Positions 36,520 through 48,800 of a stretch of 64,000 nucleotides of DNA are shown one piece after another. Location of the stretch: NCBI GenBank assembly GCA_029237695.1, contig CM055274.1, positions 19,023,505 to 19,087,504 of the forward strand, given 5' to 3'. Position 1 is the stretch's first letter. Each line of letters starts with the position of its first letter. This stretch comes from Conchocele bisecta (Eukaryota > Mollusca > Bivalvia > Lucinida > Thyasiridae). The position numbers and the translations under genes were made by a program. The notes under the pieces were generated by a model, which did no database searches, was not told the origin of the DNA, and was given only the letters and a program-made list of their open reading frames with translations.

Positions 36520-36680
36520 ATTACTGTCTGTTTCACGAAAGCTGCCCAAATTTTACGGCCATATAAACAATTCAAAAACCATATTGTTTTCAATAATATT
36601 AAATTAAAGGAAAATTTAAGAATGAGCCTTCTTTTTATTTCGTGAAATTTGGTCAAATATTGATTTTATTGCGAATTAAT
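36520..36680. mobile_element. Family L-like end fragment
   Basis: TTACTGTCTGTTTCACGAAA and the following AAATTTTACGGCCATATAAA block match 27460 and the mirrored 63290-63405 segment. Confidence 0.6.
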
Positions 36681-36825
36681 AAAAAAATAATTATACGTCC
36701 CCTGCGGGGCTCTGTAGGTTTGTATTTTTACTGTTGTATCATAATTCGCGTGGTACATTGCGTCTACCGTTTCAGCAAGTATCAGCTTCACGCCCAACGG
36801 AAAAAGTCGTTTTCTAGTATACAAG

Positions 36826-36895
36826 ATGGACACCCGCGGACCTCTAGTGTGCTTACACCTGCTACTCCTCGTCGCTATCTGTCACCAATATTCAG
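36826..36895 (+). CDS. Exon 1: start codon and signal peptide
   Basis: Begins MDTRGPLVCLHLLLLVAICH, a short N-region followed by a Leu/Val/Ile core typical of a secretory signal peptide. It ends in TCAG followed by GTAATG (donor at 36896), leaving phase 1. The ATG context is caagATGg. A family A element begins about 17 bp after the donor. Bases 36828-36907 recur without a mismatch at 14241-14320, where the start codon is lost. No TATA box or initiator is convincing upstream, and a further 5' non-coding exon is possible. Confidence 0.8.
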
Positions 36896-39800
36896 GTAAT
36901 GCATACAACGTCCTAGGGCCCGTTTCACTAAATTTCTTACGACTAAAATGTTCGTAAGTGCAAATTTAAGATCGTCTGTAAATTTCAATTGATGGATTTA
37001 CATTTATTGAGCATAGGCTGCATATGCAGCCTATGCTCAATAAATGTAAATCCAACAATTATTAACAAGAAAACATTGTTAATGTGCAATTTACAGACTA
37101 TCATAATTTTGCGCTTACGAACATTTTAGTCGTAGGAAGTTTAGTGAAACGGCCCTCCGGTACGGGCAACACGCCGTACGTATGAATATGCCGCCCACAC
37201 AGTGACACACATCATTCATCTGCAGCAGCATTAACATCAATTACAAAAATAGACAAAATAAACGAACTTTTCCCGTGACAATTTGTTCACTATATGTACA
37301 ATCTTGTATATGTACACATATATAGAGAATATTAGGTTAGTACCGTGAATGGGAACAAATATCTGGCAAGGCTTAGAAAACGGGATGGGCGAGGCTCTGC
37401 GTGCCGCGACAGATATGTTTTCCCATTCACGGCACTAACCTACTATTCTATTTATCCAGTCAACACCTACAAAATTAATAGCTTTAAAATGCAAACAAAC
37501 TATGATAACCCCAGCCGCATGCTCAAAATCGAAAAATCGACTAGTATGACAACCGCACATATTCATACGCAGTGATTTGGTCGTATTGACAGGATACCAA
37601 AAATGTTTCACGGCACCGTGTTTCACGGCACATACGCACTGTATTGACGGGATAAAACACATTTCGTCACTGTCAGTACCAAGGTGTATGATCAAGTGGT
37701 TACAACAACAACAACACTTGCTCAAAATGTTGAAAGCGCGCCCACTCCAAAGTAAGTATTATTTGAGATTTTCCTTCATGATGTTGATGACATATGGCGC
37801 AGCAAACCCGTCTACATGAGCTGCATTTGGTGGTCCCGGGAGGTCGGCTCATACATGAATACATGCTTTGAATCGGAGGGCTTCTGGAAGTTTCAGTACT
37901 TGTTGTTTTTGTTGTAACCACGTGCTCATACACCTTGAGTACCGTATATCGTTTGTAACCATGGCCAGAAAACCAACATTATTAACGGTACAATTGCAGT
38001 GCACAAGTCTTTCCTTGTTTAATAACCCTTACTACGCTGAATTAAATGTTGTCGTCTGCTGGAAATGTTTTATTTTCAATATTTCTCGACATATACTTGT
38101 AAGCACATTTAAATATAATATTTATGATTTCCTCCAATCAAAATTGCATATCCTCAGCAATAAATGGGTTAATAATGCAGATACGAAATACAGTTTATAC
38201 GAGTTTCCAGAATTCATTGAAATATAGTCACACCTGCTTTATAGAAAGCAAATTCCAATTAAGTTATACAACATTCGGTACAGTGGTAAGGTCGTGACTA
38301 TCTTACGACCAGTTTCCAACACCACGTCTTAAACCGGTTACGATTGCAGGTGGAACTTTTTAAACTAGCCACTCTTTGATGTTCCCATGGTTTCCAATGT
38401 AATGTCTGAACTGTGAATCACAATATCAACACATTATAGCGCTTTGCAATCGCGAACTATTGGTATAATTATATAATTAGAGCTAGAGTACACTAAAACC
38501 TATTGAAATTAAACATGCATATTTCCAGCGTATCCAGTTTAGAGAGATTCCAATGTACGATACGCCTTATTATTAATAAATGTTTTGTCTTTAATTATAA
38601 TTCACCATACCTGCTAAGCCAATCGCTGTCCAGTATCGCGCAACACTTATTTCACATATTGCAAGATTTAACCCCAATATAAAGTTACATATTACCAGAT
38701 TTAGTGACTACCTATTCGACAGAAAATGAAAAATCAATACACGGGCGGAAGACTACATTATAAACCTGGCCAATTATAAGTAAGGTATTATTCACATATT
38801 GGATTTAAAAAGGAAATTCTGCGGTCGCTAACGCTCCCTCGCATTTAATTCCTTAAAAATCCAATATATGAACAATAACTAAAAAGTACTGTGGAACCTA
38901 TCTTACATATTTACAGCGAAACCTCTCTCTCTAAACCGGACACCCTGGGGAGCTCTCATGGTGTCCGGTTTAGAGAGGTTTCACTGTATTTGTTTCAGCT
39001 GTGAAGATATTTTCGTCCTGTGTGTCCAAAGACGAGTGCCCGACGGAGGCGAAATGTACCTACCGCGGCTGTGACGGCAGAATCTGTCTCTGTAACGACA
39101 ACTTGTTGCCCGTCGCCAACGACACACAGTGTGTCCAAGGTAGGAATATAGAGAGTGGATCACGGCAGGATCTCTCTCTCTATCTCTCTCTGTAACGACA
39201 ACTTGTTGTCAGTCACCAACGACACACAGTGTGTCCAAGGTAGGAATATCGAAGGGCGTACATCCCTGTACCTACAGCGGCTGTGACGGCAAGACCTGTC
39301 TCTGTAACGACAATCTGTTGCCAGTCACCAACGATACACAGTGTGTCCAAGGCAGGAATATCAAGGGGCGTACATCCCTGTACCTACAGTGGCTGTGACG
39401 GCAAGACCTGTCTCTGTAACGACAATCTGTTGTCAGTCATCAACGATACACAGTGTGTCCAAGGTAGGAACATAGAGGGTGGTACACCTCTGTACCTACC
39501 GCAGTTGTGACGGCAATATCTTTCTCTGTAACGACAACGTGTTGCCTGTCACCAAAGATACACAGTGTATACAAGGTAGGAATATAGACGATCGTACATC
39601 TATGTACCTACCGCGGCTGTGACGGCAGGATCTGTCTCTGTAACGACAACCTGTTGCCGGTCGCCAGCATGACACAGTGTGTACAAGGCAGGAATATACG
39701 GGCTTACTTACATCTTACTTACATTGTCCTCGGGAACTGTTTGAACCCGCGGCCTACGGCCTTGAGGTTCCAACAGTTTCCTCCTGTCACGGCAAACGTT

Positions 39801-42800
39801 TACCTAGGGCTGGAAATTGTCGAACCTTATAGTAAATTAACGCTCTCTCTTTTTACCTGTCTGTCCCTCTCTCCAGCAGGATGTTGGATCACATGGTTTC
39901 ATAAACGTGTGGCGTAATGTCTTTGTTTTTTAGCAGTTTTTATTTCAATAAACAACATAATCGATTTTGTTGAAACATGGCGCATCAAATGCAGCAATGT
40001 TAGCTCTTTTTTTATGTTATAGGAATGAATGGCCTTTTTGTGGAATTTATCGGGGTATAAACTTGGAAAAGTCGCGGGAATACTGGACGAAGGCCAATGG
40101 AAATGATTCTGAGGTGCTGTCAAACATGTTGTAAATTATTCGAAAGTGCTGTGAAAGCATGTTTTTGATGATAAAAATGGAAAATAGAAAACAAACAGCA
40201 GACGACAAAAAAAAATTAAGATAGCGGTGTAAGAGTTGAACTGTTTACAGCAATACACAGGTAGCACTCAGGTAAACCTTCGCCATTTTATCAAGTGTGT
40301 ACCTGAGCTAATTAACAAAGTACGCTGAATACAGTAACCTGATATCTATCTTCCGAGCTAATCCTTTCATCCTAAAACAAACGATCGCCTTAAAGGTAAA
40401 TATTTATCAAAAAGCCGTTTTCTTGTTTGTAAAATATCAAAACCACATATAGAATAAATAAATAGTGTAATCAACTTGAAGTCAGGGATTGTAACCTGCA
40501 GTTTGTTAATGCATCTGTCACACAACTTCATCGCAATCAGGAATACGTTTACTCCTTTCAGCTATAATAGGGTATGAGATCACCTGCTTTCCGAACGACG
40601 TTTTCCGACGTGACGTAATGTTTGACGTCATTTTACAGTACAGTAGAGTTTCTTTAAAAATTGTTCTAACAAACGGACGGATGTCGATGATATACATATA
40701 TAGCGTACCAAATACGATGTGTTGTGTGGTTACACTAAACTTTCTTTGTAAAACCTTATACTTTTCATGAATTTTCGAGTACCGTTTATTTTGCCGAAAC
40801 ACGTGCTCCAGAATCTTGCCATCACTGACGGTACTCAGATATTTTTTCCCATTCACGGCACTAACCTACTATTCTCTATCTATTTTCCTTATTTCCGAAC
40901 CAAAGTATATGTTGTGACCACTCATTTGAACCGTCTCGGCGAGACGGTTCAAATGAGTGGTCACAACATATACTTCTGATGAGAAATAAAAAAATTCCTG
41001 AGCGTTGCCGGATATTTTTTCCCATTCACGGCACTAACCTACTATTCTCTATACATGCAGGTCACGTATACTGGAACTTCGACATCTAATGCTAGCAACT
41101 AATACAAACATGTTTCGACTTGTGATAAACGTTCTCTTTTCTTGGTTAAAGAAATAATTTAAGAAAACAATTCGTCGAGGTCATAATTATATTTTGGTAT
41201 GAAATGGTTTAAATGTGTACTTATGGGACTGGAGAAACTGTGATTACACCATTTGATATCTTGATCAACCTGTGTAGCAGTGTTTTCAGGGCATGTGTTG
41301 TTCGTCACTCAATCATTAAAACACGTGTGTTGCTTCTAACAAGCGGTATCATATATCCTCATAGGCTGCTGGAGTGTGGAGTATCATAAGATAGTAACTG
41401 AAGAAATGTATTATATCGACAGAAGTTATGACCTAGCACCTAGGTCACAAATGTATTTGATCCAATTTCTTCAGTCACAATGTTTTTAACCACTACATGT
41501 CTCTAAAGCAGTGTTTGCAAATAGTGTAGATCCAGATTAGCCGGCTCGTAACGAGCCGGCTAATCAGGATCTGCACATTTCGCAAGTAATTTCATTTTTT
41601 TTTAGATAAAAAAAACCTACCCCATTTTATAAATTGACTAGTCTGAGAATCATTGTGTGACCATTTGATTGGTCAGAAAATTAACACATTACAGTCAATT
41701 TCAGTTATTTAAGGAATAAAACGACGCAACAGCGCATGGTTGTATTACTTATATTTACACTACATTGTCTACAATAATCTTGTTTTACGTCATTTTGTCG
41801 CAATTCCTGGAACAGCGACGTTGCGAACTGTAACCAATGAACAACATCGCGCGACGTCACGTGTGTCTAATGTATTGTATTGGGATTTAAACGCAATACG
41901 TCGAATGGGCGTTTGTATTATGAATTTATTGAAGGTGTAAATATTTACGGTTGAACGGTTTAATATGAATTTATTTCAGCGACGGACCTAGGCGGCACGT
42001 GCAGCGACGGGGACCCGTGCCGAGTTCCTAGCAGTAACTGCCGCGACGGCCAGTGCCAGTGCCTGCCAGGTTACAAACTCGTGACCTCAATCGTTGGCAA
42101 GTGGTGCAAACAAAAGTTATTCGGCAGGCTGAAACACGCGGCGCACGGGGAGTATTGCGGCAATGATACGGAGTGTTCTCAGACTTTGCTGACATGTGAT
42201 GCCAACAATACATGTGTTTGTTTAGACGGGTATAGGTTGGCCACTGCGTCCGAGATTAATGCAGACCCGTACAAGTCGGAACAGTGTCGCCCGAACAGTT
42301 TTCAGCTTGGTAAGTTGGTATGTCGAATATATAGGAGTGATTGTTTCATATAAAATTAATAAAATATAGGGTTAACTGTATTGTAATTTTCAAATTTGCG
42401 GCGTATATCAGAAAATGATAGGTCGGAAAATCTGTTTACTGGCGACACGCTAGCGGAGCCATTAAACATGTTTTCCGACCTATCATTTTCTGATATACGC
42501 CGCAAATTTCAAAATTACAATGCGGTTAACCTATTTCTAATGCACTTCTTTACTACCGGCGTAGGAATACATATTTATTTTTTTTGCGACCGTTCATCAA
42601 CAATGATATACCTGTAATGTATGACCATCAGCCAATCAGATTGCGTGATATTTATAGAGTGCATTAAACACGTGGATGTGACTGGGGAAAGGGGCTAATG
42701 GGCTTTGCGACCAGTGTAGATCCAGATCAGGATGTGCACTCTTCGTTCAGTTACTGAAACACCCGTTATATTTCTAATAAACAAGGATATTGTTAACCAG

Positions 42801-45800
42801 GCTATAAGAGTGTGATATTTGATCAGGAGCTACACTCGTCACAAATCCCATGATCCCCATTTCTCCAGTCACAGCCACAATCCAGGTTACTGACTCCCTA
42901 AGAAACGACGCTGTGCAACGAGAGTTACATTCTATGTATTGCCCAAATACTACAACATACATTGAAACTACACTGCGCACTTATACACCTACTGTCTGTT
43001 CCACGTTTTGCTGCCGACGAACTTTTGGTTGTTAAACGCATTAAATCCAAAAAATATTTAAAAGTAAGTACTTTTCATCAATAACAAAAAAAGTCACCCT
43101 CCACATAAAAAATTATTTGATGAAATTCCATCAAATATTGAAAAAGTGTTTACAATTAAATAGTGTTTAGATTTAATGTGTTTAATAGACAAAAGTTCGT
43201 CGGCAGCAAAACGTGGAACTGACAGTAATGTGCTTTCTGTGACAGACCAATCTGCATGTTTATTATATTAGTGTATTATGATTGTAATGCACCCCGTTAA
43301 TGCACTCGTAGACATCGACTATGTGTAGCTAATAAATGACCCAATAAAATATTTCGGCCTGTCTAACATATCTCACAGGAATGGTATGCTATGAACTTGA
43401 ATTAATAAGTCATTTCATTAACTCGATTCAATGCGCGAGAAATATCGACGTCGTTTTAGTGTACTAATTCGCAAATATTTCTGGTAATGTTTGGACAATA
43501 AATACTATTATCATCATTGGAGATTACAGCAGAATAACCCTCTACGCAATGGCAATTCTGGCTAGTGAAGAGCATAATGCGTCATAACGAATCACAAAGG
43601 TCTGAATGTTCTGTCTGTAACGCAGGGCGACTTACAGAAAGTCGCCCTGCGTTACAGACAGAAAAGTATGGTTAAGCGCGCCATTATTGAGTATCATCCA
43701 TGTGTGTGTTTCAGGCAGGCCGGTAAATATAACAGGACCAGAATGTCTCGCCAAAGGTAATATAGAAATATGGACGTTTTAGCCTGTGTATAGATACGAG
43801 TATCGAGGATCTCAGTCGAGTTTCCATTTGATATGCTATTCGAAATGAGTCACGCACAATTTATGCATCGAGCCGATGACGCGGTGCATTAACTTTTTGA
43901 CCCTTAGTTGTTTGCCACCTTGAAAAGCAACATATTCCAGAAACAGACATATTCCATATTCCAGACACAGTAAGTTCAAAACGCAATTTAAATGGCAGGA
44001 GAAACCACAATAAATATTTCATTGTCGCGCTATAGTAGCCTTCCATGGATCCCATAATGGTCACACATCTTCAGTCACACACTGCTCTACTAGTGGAACT
44101 AGATCAACAAGAAATCCAGCAGATGCTTATTATTGTAACAAGCCGTCTCATCAGGATATGCAGTGGTGTCAACTTTTATCAGATATTTTAAATATACCTT
44201 TTATCTGATTAATGGAATAGTCCAGAACTTAGCACATAACTGTCAGTGTCAGACATTCAGGGGTAAAGTGTGAACACACTCTTGTATAGTTTGTTTGTAT
44301 GTGTACTACGCTTTACTGTATGCCATACTACATGTTAAGAAACACCATTCGAAAATGACTAAATGCATCACTTGCATGCTTCAGTAACAACAACAACACC
44401 ACCATCAACAACAGTGACGACGACGACTTCGACTGAACCATCAACGACGACGAAACCAACAACGTCGAGTACTTCAACATCTACGACGTCTATTCCAACG
44501 ACGACAACGCAGAGTACCACAGCATCAACTACACCAACAACGACAACAACAACAACACCAACTAAAACGTCAACAACAACGATATCATCTACCATAATAA
44601 CTAGTCCAGCTACAACCACGACTGTCCCTTCAATAACAAGTGTATCAACCACCACTACTGCTAGCACTACTACTGCTACTACTACTACACCGGCACCAAC
44701 CTCTGCATTTATACCAACCACTAATGAGTCGTCACCAACACCGAGTGTCCCCATATCCACTACTACATCCACGAAAGATCACTCGTATAGCTCACCAGGA
44801 ACATCCGTAGAAAACGCATCCAGTACATTTACCTCAACAATGGACAAATACAATAAATCATCAACAATAACCGCGCATCAGTCACCTTCCACAAACACCC
44901 TTCAATACTCGACACATTCGTCTTTAGTATCATCGCATTCTGCAGGCGAATCTACGAAACTACCATCATCATCCACCGACCTAACTACGGATGGTATACC
45001 ATCCATATCCATGTCTCCAACTCTCACAAATGCTCCAGCGTCAACGCCAACACCGGCAGTCAACACATCATCGACGACGATACAATTAACGTCATCAATA
45101 CCGTCCACTGCGGCACCTGCTGTCTCATTTACCGTGCCGATATCGTCAACTGGCACTACACCGTGTACGAACCAACCGCAAACAGGTGAGATCATCACGT
45201 GGTTTTATATGTGGCTGTGATTGGAGAAATGGGGCTCATGGGATGTGTGACCAGTGTAGCTCCTGATCAAACAGCACACTTCTGTAGCGTGATAACAATC
45301 TATATTTCTTGTTAGAAGCATGATGCGGATGCACAGGCTGATCTGGTTATATTCTGGTCACAAAACCAAATGAATAAGCACAATTTCTTCAGACATAGCC
45401 ACATATATGTATGTTTGGTGGTTCTATCAATGATCGTGCGTGTGTATAAGTTGCAATAAGTTCTCTGATTGGAGCGAATTCGAAATCTCACTCTTTCGAT
45501 TTAACAATTTTCAGTTGCCTTGAATTAGTTTCCGTTAATTATATTGTGTATGTCAAATTGGTAAATTTATGCCAGTTAGGACCTATGTCTATAGACGATC
45601 TGAGAACGCCTGCAAAATTCATACACGAAATTCAATTGATTGGTTGAGTAGTATCACAGCTCAGCCATAGTAAATTACACTTTGAAAAGAAAAACTCAGT
45701 ACAGAGTATATGCGGAATTTTCAACTTATGAAGGCCATCGTACTATATTTGTGCTATCTCTCCTGTGACCACACTGGTAGTGGCACAAAAGTCAGCGTCT

Positions 45801-48800
45801 GGAATTGAAACCGCCTCACGTGACAGACATGTTCTGACTTACAAAATAATCCCAACACAAATACAAATTACAACTGTACTTGAAAATGATGTAAATGATG
45901 CTTGTGAAGTAATTAGTACATCAATTGACCGGTTTCTGCAAGCGAAGAGTGTCTATGCATAAACCACATGGATTATTTTCTTTACTCTATTACTTTTGAC
46001 TGCACCGCGCATTGCTATCTGATGAGTTAGTATGGCTTAACATAAATAATGCCTATAATATTGCAGACACGCTGGGTGCAGTCTGTACGTCGTCGTGTAG
46101 TCACCCCGGTAACGCGAGTTGTGAGGATGACATGTGCGACGTGCCCAGATATCGCTGTAACCTTGGTTACACCGTCAGCGACGACGCCATCGAGTGCTGG
46201 CAACGTAAGTCGGGGCCCGTTTGACTAAATTTCGTACGAGTCAGAAGTTCGTATGTGCAAAACAAAACTTTAAACAATAAATTGCACTGACAGCCATTAC
46301 GGGCGATGCGCACGTATTGGCTGTTAGTGCAATTTATTTTTACGTTATAATGACGTGTTGTACAAGCTTGTTGGAAACAGTCGTATTAGCGGACCACGTT
46401 AATTTATTTTTTATGGTGCGAAGTTTGGTTAAATACTATGGTGGGTATAGTTTTCGGGTTATTAACAAGTTCATGAACTAGCGGTTTTTATAAAACATAT
46501 TAACATATGAACTAAATTGTCAGCTCAATCCAATAATAAACATTTATTTCAATGTTTCTTGCCTTCAACATTAGATTTTTTATATATTAAAAGTTGCGTT
46601 AGCGCGTTTAGCAACACAGGAGTCAGCCATCTTGAATCTTGACTTATGGTTGGAGTTTTCGGGGTATGTTCCGAAAGTGTCAATACATTTGCTAATTCGT
46701 CCCGAGTTTTCATTGGCTGTTGACCATCTCGCAGATGAATGAGGAACAGTGAAGGAAAACTTTAAACTTTTCTATTGTTTATGATTTTGCCGATATTAAA
46801 GAGCAGATTAATGGCGGACGCAGAAAATCAAGGTAGGTTCGTGAACAAAATGACATAAATGCCAAAAACTATCAGTATTTAGTCCAACAACTGGATTTGG
46901 TGACACTTTTAAAGGACTTAATGTATAAGTACTGTCATGCTTATTTTAATCACCTGACATAAGCACATCGCGGATGCACACATGTGAACAAACAAACAAA
47001 ATGTGAATACCCCGAAAACTCCGACTACCCCGAAAACTGGCATCACGACCATAACTAACCAAATGGTTTACAGAGATCTTCAAATGATTTGGAGCTTGAT
47101 CTAAATATGTAATGCTATAGCTCTGATTATTTAGAGCTAGCATTAATCATTTGAGTTTATGTAGATTTTGCGTTCAATACAACTGCATCCACATGGTCGT
47201 CATTTCAGTGTCGGCGCTTGGCGAACCTTGCTCCAACAGTCGCTTGTGTCAGGACCCGTTCACCACATGCAGCGGCGATGGGGTGTGCGAATGTCAGGAC
47301 GAGTACAAGAAAAGTGACTCCGGCCGCTCCTGTCATCTGGCAGAGAGCTGGCTCGTCAGTTTCCCCGTTCTAGGAGAGGAATGCACTGGCGGGTTTACGG
47401 CTGAATGCTACTTTTGTAAGGATATGTGGCTGCGACTCAGGAAATTGGGCTTATGGGTTTTGCGATCAGTGTATATCCAGATCAGCGCAGTCTGATCAGG
47501 ATCTGCACTGTTCGCCATTCCATCAAAGAAACACCAGTCATGCTTCTAAGAAGCACTATACATCTATATCGTTATCAGGATACAGGGAGTGTGCTATTGG
47601 ATTACACTAGTCACAAATCCCATAAGGCCCAGTTCTCCAGTCACCGCCACATGTGAACATCGGCTTCAGTGCTGTATGATTTAACACATTGAATCTACTA
47701 TGGATACAGTACTTATTGGAAAAAAAAGTCTAAGTATTTTGGTTATATCTTCCTAAAAGTATATGGTGTTACCACTCATATGAACCGTCTTGTCGAGACG
47801 GTTCATATGAGTGGTAACAACATGTATTTTCGAACAGAAATAGAGAAAGTAGCGAATGAAATCCCCCAATTTGTCATACTACTGTAAGTGTATCGGACCT
47901 ATGATAATGGCGCTTTTCCGATCTTTCCATCCAGTTCCACAAACACTTCAGCATAGTTTTGAAAACAAACTTCAGAACCTGGCGTGAAAAAGTTGACAGA
48001 AAACTGTTTCGAAGTGTTTGGCGTACTGGCTGAAAAGCTCAGGAAACGGTCAATTGACGACGATAGTGTACAGTGGGGTCAGCGTGTAAGTGCACACACG
48101 AACGAACACGACAGGTTGGTTCCAACCTGTCGTGTTCGTTCGTGTGTGCACTTACACGCTGACCCCACTGTATGTGTGTTTTATGTCATCATCATTGGTG
48201 ACATAATAAGGAAGTTATGTATGATGTATGATAATGTATGAGCGATTGGCTTCAAACTTCATGTTTACCATCATTCATATATTCATTCCCTGCCACACCC
48301 ATGCTCCCCAAGGTCAAGGTCAAGGTCAAGAAAGTTATGATGTCGTCAAAACAGTACATTACATACCATTATTATTAACAATCATACACGCAGGACGCAT
48401 GTCATGTATTTCTAAACTCCATGTTACCGTGTGAACTCCAGTTACATCGCATGTACACGTGTATTGTATTTGTAGCGTACATTTTTGTGACAACAAAAAA
48501 ATAACACACAACAAAGAAAGTTATGATGTTGTGTCGAGGCTGAATCAGCAGCTTTTGACATAATAATCCAAAACGCGCACCTGCGCCACGCACCTGTGTC
48601 TTTTATAAATTGAATCTATGGCTAACGACATCATAACATGTTTGAACACTTTCTACCATTCACAGACTTCGAACAGGAGTGTGTGAACGGACGGTGTGCG
48701 TGCATGGCCGGTCTACGTGACGTCATTGACGTGGATATGAAGGCGGTATATCCGGATCGTGTACAGTGCAGGAACGCGTCTTATACTGAAGGTACTAACT

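Noticed and set aside
37868..38227. 119-residue frame in intron 1
   Set aside because: It begins inside a family H element and has no recognisable domain or suitable splice sites.
44368..45198. Two long minus-strand frames rich in Val and Asp
   Set aside because: They are the reverse shadow of the ACN-rich mucin exon; the plus strand has splice sites and phase matching its neighbours.
45765..45962. Candidate extra exon in intron 5
   Set aside because: No acceptor and donor pair in phase 1 frames it.
48298..48330. GGTCAA direct repeats as a nuclear-receptor response element
   Set aside because: Three AAGGTC-like units occur at 48310-48328, but such short repeats arise by slippage and nothing else supports regulation here.
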